From Halieaceae bacterium (GTDB lineage: Bacteria > Pseudomonadota > Gammaproteobacteria > Pseudomonadales > Halieaceae): DNA of 45,085 nucleotides. The translations under genes and the position numbers were made by a program. Under the pieces are notes generated by a model. It was not told where the DNA came from, did not search any database, and was given only the letters and a program-made list of their open reading frames with translations. This document shows positions 18,061-27,173 of the stretch, in pieces (within the stretch, counting starts at the first letter, position 1; the number at the start of each line of letters is the position of its first letter). The stretch spans positions 1 to 45,085 of the forward strand of contig JANQLM010000102.1 of assembly GCA_028280635.1 (NCBI GenBank). Reading direction: 5' to 3'.

Positions 18061-19153
18061 GCGGTGGCCGTGAGCCGACGATGACGTGGAGGTTCAACTC
18101 CTCGGCGCCCCTCACCAGGCTCAGCTCGACCTCATCACCCGGGCGCAGCAGTGCGATCTGGGTCATGGTCAGCCGGCCATCCACCACCGGTTCCATGTCG
18201 ATATGGGTGATGATGTCGCCCTCGCGGATACCGTTGCGGGCCGCGGGCCCTTCCGGGTGAGTGCCCGTCACCAGCAGTGAAGGCGTGTCCGAGCCGGTCA
18301 TGAAGATGTTCTGCACGTCCAGGCCCATCCAGCCGCGAATCACCCGGCCGTAGGCCACCAGGTCCTGCGCCACACCCATGGCGAGGTCGGCGGGGGTGGC
18401 CAGGCCGATGCCCGTGAATTCACGGCTGCGGGAGAACGTGGCGGCGTTTATGCCCAGTAGCCGGCCCTCGGTATCGATGAGGGCGCCACCGGAGTTACCT
18501 TCATTGATCGCGGCATCGGTCTGGATAAAGTCTTCGTAGGTGCTGAGCCTGAGTCCGTAGCGCCCCAGGGCCGAGACAATGCCCTGCGACACCGAGTGAC
18601 CAAAGCCGTAGGGATTGCCGATGGCGAGGACCACGTCACCGACCCGCGCCTGGTCCGGGTTGCCAAAACTGATCGCCTGGATGTCTTCCATATCGATCTT
18701 GAGGACGGCCAGGTCAGTATCTGCATCGCTGCCCACCACCTCCGCCAGCGCCGTGCGGCCGTCGTGCAGCCGCACGAGTATCTGGTCGGCCCCCGAGATG
18801 ATGTGGCCGCTGGTCAGGATGAGTCCCTGCGGGGACACAATCACACCGGAGCCCAGTGAACGCTGCAGGCGCTCGCGGCGGCGATTGTTACTGTTGAGGA
18901 AGCGGCGGTAGGCCGGGTCTTCGAGAATGGGCGGGACCCGCTCCTGCACCAGCTTGGCGGTGTAAATGTTGACCACGGAGGGAATCGCGCGCTGCACGGC
19001 CGCGGCAAAGCTGACTCGCGGATTCTGTTGCACCAGCTCCGCAGCCGTTGGGGCGGAGCCCGGCTTCTGAGCCGCGGTCCACTGCAGAATCAGGGCCGCC
19101 GCCAGGATGCCGGCCACGGCGGGCCAGGTGATAAACTGAACTACGCTTCGCAT
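18050..19153 (-). CDS. degS: DegS/AlgW-type periplasmic serine protease
   Basis: 367-residue HtrA-family protease with one N-terminal membrane anchor (about 10-28), a trypsin-like domain and a single PDZ domain (about 265-355). The catalytic triad is His117 (LTSGHII), Asp147 (DTDLAV) and Ser221 (GNSGGAL). One PDZ plus a membrane anchor is the DegS/AlgW plan: sensing unfolded outer-membrane proteins and starting RseA/MucA cleavage to release sigma-E/AlgU. In Pseudomonas algW also follows the his genes, which supports the call. Confidence 0.93.
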   Translation of the reverse strand: MRSVVQFITWPAVAGILAAALILQWTAAQKPGSAPTAAELVQQNPRVSFAAAVQRAIPSVVNIYTAKLVQERVPPILEDPAYRRFLNSNNRRRERLQRSLGSGVIVSPQGLILTSGHIISGADQILVRLHDGRTALAEVVGSDADTDLAVLKIDMEDIQAISFGNPDQARVGDVVLAIGNPYGFGHSVSQGIVSALGRYGLRLSTYEDFIQTDAAINEGNSGGALIDTEGRLLGINAATFSRSREFTGIGLATPADLAMGVAQDLVAYGRVIRGWMGLDVQNIFMTGSDTPSLLVTGTHPEGPAARNGIREGDIITHIDMEPVVDGRLTMTQIALLRPGDEVELSLVRGAEELNLHVIVGSRPPRSS

Positions 19154-19216
19154 TGACAGCCTGTTCGATGCAGGGGCGAAGAATTATACACCTGGCACCA
19201 GTACGGAGCATGCAGT

Positions 19217-19978
19217 ATGGCTGTGACATTGGCACAACTCACGGCGACCTTTGATCGCATCCTCGAACCCTCGCGCTTCCGCGACTATGCGCCCAACGGG
19301 CTGCAGGTGGAGGGACGCGGCGAGGTGAGGCGCCTGGTGAGCGGTGTGACGGCCTGCCAGGCGCTGGTGGATGCCGCCGTGGCAGCCGGCGCCGACGCGC
19401 TGTTAGTGCATCACGGCTATTTCTGGCGCAACGAAGCGCCGGTGCTGACAGGTATGAAGCGGCGGCGCATCGCCGCGCTGCTGGAGAGTGAACTCAGCCT
19501 GTTCGGGTACCACCTGCCGCTGGATGCACACCCGGAGTACGGGAACAACGCCACCCTGGCGGCCCGGCTCGGTATTGCCGTCGAGGAGCCCCTGCACCCA
19601 GGGGACCCGGCCGCGGTGGGCAATGTGGGCAGCCTGGCCGCGGATACTCCGGTTAAGACCTTCCTGGCAACCGTGACGCAGCAACTGGATCGAGCGCCCC
19701 TGCATATCGGCGACCCGGAGCGCAAGGTGCGACGCGTCGCCTGGTGTACCGGGGGTGCCCAGGGCTATATTGAGGCGGCGGTGGCGGCCGGCGCTGATCT
19801 TTATCTCACCGGGGAAGCGTCAGAGCAGACAGTCCATGTGGCACGCGAGGAGGGTATCGAGTTTGTCGCCGCGGGACACCATGCCACCGAACGTTATGGC
19901 GTTCAGGCCCTGGGAGAGGCGGTGGCGGCAGAACTGGGCCTGGAGCACCACTTCATCGATATCGACAACCCGGTCTAA
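19217..19978 (+). CDS. Nif3-like dinuclear metal centre protein (DUF34/YbgI)
   Basis: 253-residue NIF3/YbgI family protein, a hexameric ring with two metals per subunit; GTP cyclohydrolase-like and other activities have been proposed, with no settled role. Metal-site residues visible are H65 and H66 in LLVHHGYFW, D103 and H105 in YHLPLDAHPE, and the C-terminal GHHATER. GGAG 8 bases upstream supports the ATG at 19217. It is divergent from the degS-like gene with a 63-bp shared promoter region. Confidence 0.92.
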   Translation: MAVTLAQLTATFDRILEPSRFRDYAPNGLQVEGRGEVRRLVSGVTACQALVDAAVAAGADALLVHHGYFWRNEAPVLTGMKRRRIAALLESELSLFGYHLPLDAHPEYGNNATLAARLGIAVEEPLHPGDPAAVGNVGSLAADTPVKTFLATVTQQLDRAPLHIGDPERKVRRVAWCTGGAQGYIEAAVAAGADLYLTGEASEQTVHVAREEGIEFVAAGHHATERYGVQALGEAVAAELGLEHHFIDIDNPV

Positions 19979-19987
19979 GGCTGCGCA

Positions 19988-20521
19988 TCAGGCGCTTTTC
20001 TCGACCTTTTCCAGTTCCTCGCTGACTGCCGGTTCTTCAATGACAGCGGGCTCGGCGGTGACAAAATCCCCGCCCGGGGCCGCGCTGGCCTTGTCGAGGC
20101 CGAATTCCTCATTGAGGACACCGGACGCATAGGGTGAGGCCTTCGGTGCGTAGTCCAGCGGCGCCTGTACGGCGGCCGGGTCAGGCTCGCCACCGATCTG
20201 GGAGAGGCCTGATTCCGGTATGGTGCGAAGAATGCTGCCGGTCTCGTCGTCGCAGAGCTCGCTGGCGCCGCTGGCCAGGTGGTTGTGTACGTCGCGATAG
20301 CTCTCGGCGAGGTTGTTGAGCAGTTTGGCGGTGCCTGCAAAGTGCTCTACGACTTCATGCTGGTAGTCCTTCTGCTGTTGCAGCAGCTTGTCCACGCTGC
20401 GCTCCAGTTCCCGCTGCTTGCGGCCGTCAAAGGAGTAGCGGCGCGCAATCAGGGCGCCCAGACCGCCGCCTACCAGCAGCGCCAGGAGTGCGGTCATCAG
20501 AAGACTGCTCAATTCGTACAC
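19988..20521 (-). CDS. zapG: YhcB/ZapG-like (DUF1043) inner-membrane protein
   Basis: 177-residue protein with one N-terminal membrane segment (about 7-25, glycine-rich), a coiled-coil region (about 30-75) and a disordered acidic tail rich in A, P and E. This matches the YhcB/ZapG plan, a factor linking division and envelope synthesis. It lies next to zapE and near degS, as yhcB does in E. coli. Convergent with the Nif3-like gene (9-base gap). Confidence 0.85.
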   Translation of the reverse strand: MYELSSLLMTALLALLVGGGLGALIARRYSFDGRKQRELERSVDKLLQQQKDYQHEVVEHFAGTAKLLNNLAESYRDVHNHLASGASELCDDETGSILRTIPESGLSQIGGEPDPAAVQAPLDYAPKASPYASGVLNEEFGLDKASAAPGGDFVTAEPAVIEEPAVSEELEKVEKSA

Positions 20522-20585
20522 GGGGTTACCTCGCTGTGTGTAAGGGACCAGTATAGCGGCTTACCCGTGGGGGCTTAAGACCTCG

Positions 20586-20614
20586 TTGCACGGCCCGGGG
20601 GTGCTCGCTAAAGT
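20586..20614 (+). promoter_or_regulatory. Candidate sigma-70 promoter of zapE
   Basis: TTGCAC (20586-20591), a 17-bp spacer, and TAAAGT (20609-20614). The predicted start is 1-2 bases before the zapE ATG at 20623, so the transcript would be nearly leaderless. Moderate match only (four of six at each box). Confidence 0.4.
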
Positions 20615-20622
20615 GTGCGCCC

Positions 20623-21741
20623 ATGACGGCACAGGACTGCAGCCCACTGCAGCGCTATGCGCGGGACCTGGAGCGGGAGGACTTCCAGGAGGACCCCGCC
20701 CAGCGCCATGCGGTGGAGAAACTCGACGCGCTATACCAGCAGCTGGTGGCTGCCGAGCGTGAGCATCAGCAGCGCTCGGCGCTGGCGTCGGCCTGGCGGC
20801 GCTGGCGGGGCGAACGCCCGCAGCTTATCCGCGGGCTATACCTGTGGGGCGGCGTGGGCCGCGGCAAAACCTACCTGGTGGACACCTTTCACGATTGCCT
20901 GCCCTTTGACCGCAAGCTGCGCATTCACTTCCACCGCTTTATGCAGCGTGTACACGCGGAGCTGACGGAGCTGGAAGGTGAAACCAACCCACTCGAACAC
21001 ATTGCCGATCGCCTGGCAGCAGAGGCCAGGGTGCTGTGTTTTGACGAGTTCTTTGTGTCAGATATTACTGACGCCATGATTCTCGGCGGGCTCATGGAGT
21101 CCCTGTTCAAGCGCGGTGTCACACTGGTGGCCACCTCCAATATCGTGCCCGACGAGCTTTACAAGGACGGCCTGCAACGCCAGCGTTTCCTGCCCGCCAT
21201 TGAGCAGGTGAAACGGCACACCGAGGTGGTCAATGTCGATGCCGGTGTCGACTACCGGCTGCGCGCCCTGCAGAAGGCCGAGCTGTATCACTACCCGCTG
21301 GACGCGGCGGCCAATGAAAGCCTGTTGCGCAGCTTTCACAGCCTGGCACCGGAGGCGGGTATGCAATGGGAGCGGCTGGAGATCAATGGCCGCTTCCTGA
21401 GCAGTCGCTGGGTGGCGGACGACGTGGTGTGGTTTGAATTCGCCGAGCTTTGCGACGGTCCGCGCAGCCAGAACGACTACATAGAGATCGCCCGCATCTA
21501 CCACGCGGTGCTGCTGGGCAATGTGCCGAAGATGGGGCAGGCCACCGACGACCAGGCCCGCCGCTTCATAAACCTGGTGGATGAATTTTACGACCGCAAC
21601 GTCAAGCTGATCCTGTCGGCGGAGGTGCCGATCCTGGAGCTCTACTCCGGCGGGCGCCTGGAGTTCGAGTTCCAGCGCACCCAGAGCCGCCTCCAGGAGA
21701 TGCAGTCGGAGGAGTACCTGGCCCGCTCCCATAGAGCATAG
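20623..21741 (+). CDS. zapE: ZapE, AFG1-family cell-division ATPase
   Basis: 372-residue AFG1-like P-loop ATPase. Walker A is GGVGRGKT (76-83) and Walker B is VLCFDEFF with D141 and E142; FVSDITDAMILGGL and ATSNIVPDELY are family segments. E. coli ZapE binds the Z-ring under low oxygen or heat. The neighbouring yhcB and degS-type genes match the E. coli yhcM-yhcB-degQS neighbourhood. Confidence 0.95.
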   Translation: MTAQDCSPLQRYARDLEREDFQEDPAQRHAVEKLDALYQQLVAAEREHQQRSALASAWRRWRGERPQLIRGLYLWGGVGRGKTYLVDTFHDCLPFDRKLRIHFHRFMQRVHAELTELEGETNPLEHIADRLAAEARVLCFDEFFVSDITDAMILGGLMESLFKRGVTLVATSNIVPDELYKDGLQRQRFLPAIEQVKRHTEVVNVDAGVDYRLRALQKAELYHYPLDAAANESLLRSFHSLAPEAGMQWERLEINGRFLSSRWVADDVVWFEFAELCDGPRSQNDYIEIARIYHAVLLGNVPKMGQATDDQARRFINLVDEFYDRNVKLILSAEVPILELYSGGRLEFEFQRTQSRLQEMQSEEYLARSHRA

Positions 21742-21774
21742 GCGCTCGCCAAATTGGGTGTGAGAGTCCTGGCT

Positions 21775-22704
21775 TTAGAGCTTGTGTGCCTTTGGCCAGC
21801 GCCTCTTCAGGCAAATCCACTGGTCCGGCTGTTCCCGAATCCAGTCCTCGAAGTGGTGGTGCACCGCTTCGGTCATGGCCACCGCTCTCGCGTCAGTATC
21901 GCCGGCCTCGGGAGTGGCAATCGGGTCGTATACGGTCACCCGGTAGCGGGCTTTGCCGCGACGCCCGGCGCGAATGGGAATGAGCGCCGTGCCGGTCTTC
22001 AGGGCCAGTCTCGCGGCGGTGGTGTTGGTCAGCGCCTCGCGGCCGAAAAACGGTATTAACACGCCAGTGTCCAGCCGGGTATCCATGGCCATGCCGATGC
22101 AGCGACCGGCATTCAATTCCTTTAGCAGCGGCCGGGCGCCGGCATCCGAGGGAATCAGCTTCACGCCGAAGGATTCGCGCAGCGTCAGCATTTGCACCCG
22201 CAGCGCGGCATTGGACTCCGGCGCGTAAATGGTGCTGATTTCCAGGCCGAGGTGCAGTGAAATCAGGTTGGTGAGCTGCCACGGACCAACGTGAGCAGTG
22301 ACAAACACCGCGCCTCCATCCCCGGCCAGGTAATCGCGTGCCGCCGGCGAGACCTCGAAATCAATGCGCTGGTCGTGCTCGCGCCAGATCTGCCCCAGCT
22401 TGATTAATTCCGCGGCGGATTTTCCCAGGCTGCGAAACACACCGCGTACTTTCTCGCGTCGCCAGTCCTCGCTCTGGTCCGGGAAGGCGATTGACAGGTT
22501 GACATCCGCCTTGCGCGCCTTGTCGCTGTAGGGGCCCAGCCAGCCGAACAGGGCTGCGCCCCAGGCGCTGGCCCGCTCCGGCGACAGTCGATCCAGCAGC
22601 CAGAATACCCCGCGAAAGATCACCGCCTCCAGCCACTGCACCGTGCGACCGAGCCATGGCCAGGCGCGGGCAGCGCGCTTGGGTACCAGGTAGTACTCAG
22701 GCAT
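21775..22704 (-). CDS. LpxL/HtrB-type lysophospholipid acyltransferase, atypical active site
   Basis: 309-residue LpxL/LpxM-like acyltransferase starting at ATG 22704 (MPEYYLVPKRA); the frame upstream to 22785 overlaps the preceding gene. One N-terminal membrane segment is followed by the LPLAT domain. The usual H-X4-D/E catalytic dyad reads TAHVGPWQ: His138 is present but the acidic residue is Gln143 (CAG at 22276-22278). It may be inactive, altered in chemistry, or a binding protein. It is the last gene of the ligase-cerR-acyltransferase-hydroxylase operon, so its substrate is probably the lipid made there and not necessarily lipid A. Confidence 0.85.
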   Translation of the reverse strand: MPEYYLVPKRAARAWPWLGRTVQWLEAVIFRGVFWLLDRLSPERASAWGAALFGWLGPYSDKARKADVNLSIAFPDQSEDWRREKVRGVFRSLGKSAAELIKLGQIWREHDQRIDFEVSPAARDYLAGDGGAVFVTAHVGPWQLTNLISLHLGLEISTIYAPESNAALRVQMLTLRESFGVKLIPSDAGARPLLKELNAGRCIGMAMDTRLDTGVLIPFFGREALTNTTAARLALKTGTALIPIRAGRRGKARYRVTVYDPIATPEAGDTDARAVAMTEAVHHHFEDWIREQPDQWICLKRRWPKAHKL

Positions 22705-22724
22705 GGGCGCCGGAGGTGTGAGTC

Positions 22725-23399
22725 CTAGGCCTGGCCGCGAGGTGCCTGCTCGGTGGCCGGCAGCGTCCTGAACACGTGGTCCCACAGCGGGGAGCTCACC
22801 CCATAGCGGCCGCTTTCACCGGAGAAGTGGTGTTTCAGGTGATAGTGCTTCAGGTATTTGGCCAGCGGGCTGCGCATGGGAAAGTGGTGCGTCGCGTAGT
22901 GAATGTAGTCGTAGCACAGGTAGCCGATGATGAAGAAGGCGAAGAACGGCTGCAGCCAGGGCTGGGGAATCAGCAGTCCGAACAGCAGGTACAGGGCAGC
23001 CATAATCGGTACCCCGCCGGCCGGCGGCATGACCAGACGGGTCTTGTCCTTGGGGTCGTGGTGGTGGTTACCGTGGAAGACAAACACGAACCACTTGCCG
23101 ATCCGACTCTTGGCCGGGAAGTGAAACACGAATCGATGCAGCAGGTATTCAGCCAGCGTCCAGGTAAACATGCCCGCCACGGCCATCAGCAGCAGCGCCC
23201 CGGGGCCCAAGTCATAGAGGCTGACGCTGCGCCACAACAGCCAGGTCGCCACCGGGCCCCAGAACAGCAGGGGCGTGATCGGGTGCACGTGGGAGAGTCG
23301 CTCCAGCGTGTCGTTCTCAAACAGGCGGATGGACTGATGCTCCCTTTGTTCGCGCATGTCAGGGTTTGGCGTGTCAGTGTGGTGGGCTTCAGGCTGCAT
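22725..23399 (-). CDS. Fatty-acid hydroxylase superfamily protein (FA2H/sterol desaturase type)
   Basis: 224-residue integral-membrane di-iron hydroxylase. Four histidine clusters are visible: HRFVFH (H88, H93), HGNHHHDP (H109, H112, H113), HYATHHF (H167, H171, H172) and HYHLKHH (H185-H191). Hydrophobic segments lie near 44-60, 66-84 and 130-165. The pattern is that of fatty-acid 2-hydroxylases, which in eukaryotes hydroxylate the acyl chain of ceramides. It overlaps the preceding acyltransferase by 11 bases. In this ceramide-gene context, chain hydroxylation is the best guess; carotenoid or sterol substrates are less likely. Confidence 0.85.
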   Translation of the reverse strand: MQPEAHHTDTPNPDMREQREHQSIRLFENDTLERLSHVHPITPLLFWGPVATWLLWRSVSLYDLGPGALLLMAVAGMFTWTLAEYLLHRFVFHFPAKSRIGKWFVFVFHGNHHHDPKDKTRLVMPPAGGVPIMAALYLLFGLLIPQPWLQPFFAFFIIGYLCYDYIHYATHHFPMRSPLAKYLKHYHLKHHFSGESGRYGVSSPLWDHVFRTLPATEQAPRGQA

Positions 23400-24363
23400 A
23401 GCTGTCTATACCGGAGTCGTTCCCGGCCGGATTGGCCGAGGCGGTGGTTTTCTGTTTATCCCAGAGTCGCTTTGAGGCAAACCAGTCCTCGGGGTGCTGG
23501 CGAATCCAGGCTTCGAAGTATTGATGCAATTGTCTGGTCATATCCAGCGCCTGTTCATTCTCGCTGGTATTGGCGTCCACGGCCTTGATCGGTTCGTGGA
23601 AGACCACTCTGAACCGGGCATCCCGCAAGCGCTCGACATGTACGGGCACCAGTTCGCATCCCTGTTTGAGCGCCAGTTTGGCGGGCATCAGTGTCGTGAG
23701 CTTGGGCTTGCCGAACAGTTCGATGGGGCTGCCATCATCAACCCGGCGATCCATGACAACGCCCATCGAGCGTCCTGCTCGCAAGGCGCGGACCATCAGG
23801 CGTGCCGCATTATCGCGAGGCAGCAGCTCGCAGCCAAGGGCGCGCCGGCTTTCTGCCAGCATTTCGTCCAGGAACGGATTGGTAGGGGGTGAATACAGGC
23901 AGGCATTGGGTATGTCGAGCCGGGCCATGGCGGAGGCAATCACCTCCCAGTTGCAGAGGTGGGCGGTGACGATCACGCAGGGCCGTGTCAGGTCGGGAGC
24001 ACGAACAACAATCTCCAGGCGCTCGGGTTCGTGCTGAATGGTAGCGAGGTGTGGGTACTCGGCCAGCACCCGGCCAGCCGCGCCCCAGGCCTCGAGCGTC
24101 AGTTGGTTCAGGCCGTCATCGTCCAGCTCCGGGAAGGCGGTGGCAAAGTTCTCCCGGTAAATCGCTGACTTGCGTTTCATGCGCGGGCCGATCCAGCGAC
24201 CGACGCGGCACCCCAGGCGCGAGGCAAAGTCCACCGGCAGCAGCGTGAACAGCTTCACCAGTACCCATACCAGGGCATAGTCCGCGCGCCACAGCGCCCG
24301 CTGCAGGCGCGGGTGCCGGCGCGCGACCTTGCGCAGGGGACCGCCGATGATGAATTCAGCCAT
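23389..24363 (-). CDS. LpxL/HtrB-type acyltransferase with intact dyad
   Basis: 324-residue LPLAT-family protein. The catalytic H-X4-E is intact: His135 and Glu140 in TAHLCNWE. Two hydrophobic segments (about 27-45) anchor it in the membrane. A second FRVVFHEPI segment and the C-terminal HPEDWFASKRLW are typical of LpxL/LpxM. It lies between cerR and the hydroxylase gene, so it may O-acylate a sphingolipid or glycolipid, though a lipid A role cannot be excluded. A perfect TATAAT sits just upstream on the minus strand (24403-24398) without a clear -35. Confidence 0.88.
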   Translation of the reverse strand: MAEFIIGGPLRKVARRHPRLQRALWRADYALVWVLVKLFTLLPVDFASRLGCRVGRWIGPRMKRKSAIYRENFATAFPELDDDGLNQLTLEAWGAAGRVLAEYPHLATIQHEPERLEIVVRAPDLTRPCVIVTAHLCNWEVIASAMARLDIPNACLYSPPTNPFLDEMLAESRRALGCELLPRDNAARLMVRALRAGRSMGVVMDRRVDDGSPIELFGKPKLTTLMPAKLALKQGCELVPVHVERLRDARFRVVFHEPIKAVDANTSENEQALDMTRQLHQYFEAWIRQHPEDWFASKRLWDKQKTTASANPAGNDSGIDSYAA

Positions 24364-24450
24364 TTACTCGAGAAAACTGGAAAAAAATCAAGCGCTTATT
24401 ATAGCGAAAGCGCATCGCTAGCGGGGCCGGAATTTCGTGTCCTTTTCACA

Positions 24451-25374
24451 TCATGGGGCCGACTGATGGAGGCTCGCGAGGCCATCGTGCAGGCCGATAC
24501 GCGGTGCCCAGCCAGTGTGCTCGGTAATGGCGCGGTTGTCGGTCACCCAGTTTTCGAAACGCAGTTCCCGCAGCTTGGGTGGGCTCAGCATTACTGCTCG
24601 CCCGGTGAGCCGGCCCAGGCCCAGGCTGGCGGCGGCCACCGTGTCGAGTAATCCGGTGGGGACCGGCCACAACCGCACCGCGCGCCCGTAAACAGCGCCG
24701 GCAATCGTGGCCATCTCCCGCCAGTCATAACCGCCGCTCTTGCCATCTCCCAATTCGAACACCTGGCCGGCGGCGGCCGGGCTCTGCAGACAGGCCGCAA
24801 TGGCCCGCACCAGGTCGTCTATGTGAAGCAGGGAGGTGCGTGCCTCAATCCGACCCGGCACCAGCGCGATGCCGCGTGCCATCCAGTCGAAGATAGCACG
24901 CATTTCTTCATCGCCCGGGCCGTAGATCGCCGGTGGCCTCACGACCACCCAATCCAGGGTGCTGGCCTTGGCGCGGTCTTCCCCGGCGCGCTTGCTGGCA
25001 GCATACCAGGATAGCTGGGGTTCCCGGGCCGCCAGGGACGACACCTGCAGGAAGCGTGCGTGCGGTGTAACGCGAGTGGCGGCATCCACCAGGGCCGCCG
25101 TGCCCGCGTCGTTGGCGGTCATGAAATCCGCTTCACTGTTGCCGCGTACGACACCGGCGAGGTGAACAACGGCATCTGCGTCTTGTAACAGGGCGTCGAG
25201 GGCAGACGGTGTTTGCAGCGATCCCGCCACCGTTTGCACGGCTTCGGGGAGCTGGGTTGCCTTCTTCTGGTTGCGCACCAGGGCGCGCAGACGCCATCCC
25301 TGGGTGAGCAGGTGAGCGCTGAGCCGTTTTCCTATGAAGCCTGTCGCGCCGGTGAGCGCGACCAGTTTAGCCAC
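24451..25374 (-). CDS. CerR-like NAD(P)-dependent SDR, probable 3-ketosphinganine/ceramide reductase
   Basis: 307-residue atypical extended SDR. The nucleotide-binding motif is GATGFIG (9-15) and the active site is Y124-x3-K128 (WYAASK) with S112/S113. GTG start at 25374. Proteins of this type are annotated as NAD-dependent epimerases; in Caulobacter the equivalent gene, next to spt and acp, is the ceramide-pathway reductase CerR. Here it follows the acyl-AMP ligase by 8 bases in one operon. The role is inferred from context; a sugar-epimerase role is the alternative. Confidence 0.8.
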   Translation of the reverse strand: MAKLVALTGATGFIGKRLSAHLLTQGWRLRALVRNQKKATQLPEAVQTVAGSLQTPSALDALLQDADAVVHLAGVVRGNSEADFMTANDAGTAALVDAATRVTPHARFLQVSSLAAREPQLSWYAASKRAGEDRAKASTLDWVVVRPPAIYGPGDEEMRAIFDWMARGIALVPGRIEARTSLLHIDDLVRAIAACLQSPAAAGQVFELGDGKSGGYDWREMATIAGAVYGRAVRLWPVPTGLLDTVAAASLGLGRLTGRAVMLSPPKLRELRFENWVTDNRAITEHTGWAPRIGLHDGLASLHQSAP

Positions 25375-25382
25375 GGCGCTGC

Positions 25383-27152
25383 TTAGGCCGTGGCGACTCT
25401 CAGGCGCACTTCCTCGGCAACCGCGTTCAGGCGTTCATCGTCATGTGCGGCGATAAAGTCCTGCCGGGCCTTGGAGCGAGACAGCTTGCCTGAGGAGGTG
25501 CGCGGCAGGGAGTGCGGAGCCACCAGTTCGACATAGCAGTCGAGGCTCAGCTCCATGCGTACCAGAGCGGTCAGGCGGCGTACCAGGTTGTTGCGCTTGT
25601 TGGGATCCGTTTCGCGGCACTGTACGACCAGCACGCACAGCTCGTCACCCTCGTGGTCGGGCGCTGAAAACGCCAGGGCATCTCCCACCCGCACTTCGGG
25701 TTGGGTCTCCGCGATGTGCTCCAGGTCCTGGGGCCAGATATTGCGACCGTGGATAATGATCAGGTCTTTCTTGCGACCGGTGATGGTGATGATGCCATCT
25801 GCCAGGTAGCCGATGTCACCGGTGTTCAGCCAGCCGTCATCGCAGAGGGCATGGCCGGTTTCCTCCGGCAGGCCGAAGTAGCCGGACATCACGCTGGGGC
25901 CGCGCAGGTAGATAACACCGCTGTGCCAGTCCGGCAGCGCCCTGCCATCGTCGTCACGCACTTCCACTTCGAAACCTGGCAAGGGGTAGCCGCAGTTGAC
26001 GAAGTGGCGGCCACGACCACTGTTTTCAGATTCTTCCAGCAGCACCGCCTCGTGGTGGTCTGCCAGGTGGTCGCTGTCGATATGGTGAGTGGTAAAACCG
26101 GTGTTGAGCGGCGAGAAGCTGATGCCGAGAGTGCATTCGGCCATGCCGTAGCATGCCAGGAAGGCACGGCGATCGAAGCCCGCCGGTTCCAGCATGTCGG
26201 CGAAGTGTTCCAGCGTCTGCGGGCGGATCATCTCGGCGCCAATGCCGGCGACACGCCAGCTGCTCAGGTCATACTGTTCAATATCGCCGGGGCGTACCCG
26301 GCGGGCGCAGAGGTCGTAGCCGAATGACGGGGCGAAGGAGATTGTGGCCCTGGTCTTGGTCATCAGGTTCAACCATTGCCGCGGGCGCATGGCGAATTCG
26401 CGGGTATCCAGGTAGTCGATGGACACCTGTGCTGACATCGGCACCAGTACAAAGCCCACCAGGCCCATGTCGTGGTAGTAGGGCAGCCAGGACATCATGC
26501 GGTCTTCGGCGCCCATCGCCAGGCCCTGCATGATGGCCTGCAGGTTGGCCATGGCGGTGCGGTGCTCGATCACGACGCCGCGGGGGAAGCGCGTGCTGCC
26601 CGAGGTGTACTGGATATAGGCAATATCGGTGGGCTTCACCTCCGGCAGTGCCAGGCCGGTATCCGGCAGCGCGTGGAAGGCCTCCGGCTCCTCCACCATG
26701 CGGATAGCGAGATCTTCGCTGGCTTCCTGCAGGAACGGCAGGTAGCCCTCGGACGCCACGCCGATGGCGGCGTCGCTGGCTTCCAGCAGGCGCTGCAACT
26801 GGGCCACATAGGCGCTGTGCGCGCCGACTTTCACTGAGGCCGGCAGGGCAACGGGGATCAGGCCGGCGTACTGGCAGGCGTAGAAGAAGCGAATGAACTC
26901 GGGGTCAGTCTCGGCGACCAGCGCGACGCGATCGCCCTTGTGCAGACCCAGTCCCAGCAGCTTGCGTGCGAGAACCTGGGATTGCTGGCGCAGCTCGCGA
27001 TAGGGGATGCTGGCGTAAATCTCGCCGCGACCGGTGTAGAAATTGGAGCCGGTATCGCCCTGGGCAGCATAGTCCAGCGCTTCGGTCAGGGTGTCGAAAT
27101 CTGCCGCGCGAAAGGCCAGGTCGTGGTTCGTCGGCGTAGCGTTAGGTTGCAA
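25383..27152 (-). CDS. Fatty-acyl-AMP ligase / acyl-ACP synthetase
   Basis: 589-residue ANL-superfamily adenylating enzyme. The P-loop is YTSGSTRFPRG (182-192); GYGMAE-like ACYGMAEC, NTGDIGYL, the hinge GRKKDLII and the FAAL-like HGRNIWPQDLE follow. The C-terminal Lys is in TSSGKLSR. The PQDLE signature points to the FAAL group, which loads fatty acids onto ACPs, not CoA. A stand-alone ACP lies beside spt 7 kb away. Start TTG at 27152 is preceded by a strong GAGGGGG site; no in-frame ATG is nearby. It heads a five-gene minus-strand operon. Confidence 0.87.
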   Translation of the reverse strand: MQPNATPTNHDLAFRAADFDTLTEALDYAAQGDTGSNFYTGRGEIYASIPYRELRQQSQVLARKLLGLGLHKGDRVALVAETDPEFIRFFYACQYAGLIPVALPASVKVGAHSAYVAQLQRLLEASDAAIGVASEGYLPFLQEASEDLAIRMVEEPEAFHALPDTGLALPEVKPTDIAYIQYTSGSTRFPRGVVIEHRTAMANLQAIMQGLAMGAEDRMMSWLPYYHDMGLVGFVLVPMSAQVSIDYLDTREFAMRPRQWLNLMTKTRATISFAPSFGYDLCARRVRPGDIEQYDLSSWRVAGIGAEMIRPQTLEHFADMLEPAGFDRRAFLACYGMAECTLGISFSPLNTGFTTHHIDSDHLADHHEAVLLEESENSGRGRHFVNCGYPLPGFEVEVRDDDGRALPDWHSGVIYLRGPSVMSGYFGLPEETGHALCDDGWLNTGDIGYLADGIITITGRKKDLIIIHGRNIWPQDLEHIAETQPEVRVGDALAFSAPDHEGDELCVLVVQCRETDPNKRNNLVRRLTALVRMELSLDCYVELVAPHSLPRTSSGKLSRSKARQDFIAAHDDERLNAVAEEVRLRVATA

Positions 27153-27173
27153 AAATGAATCCCCCTCATTTTT
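27151..27173 (-). promoter_or_regulatory. Hairpin enclosing the ribosome-binding site of the ligase gene
   Basis: On the minus strand AAAAATGA and TCATTTTT form a perfect 8-bp inverted repeat around a loop of GGGGGAT. The loop carries the Shine-Dalgarno sequence and the 3' arm runs into the TTG start codon (27152-27150). The stem is A/U-rich and weak, so the structure could be temperature- or factor-sensitive. Confidence 0.45.
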
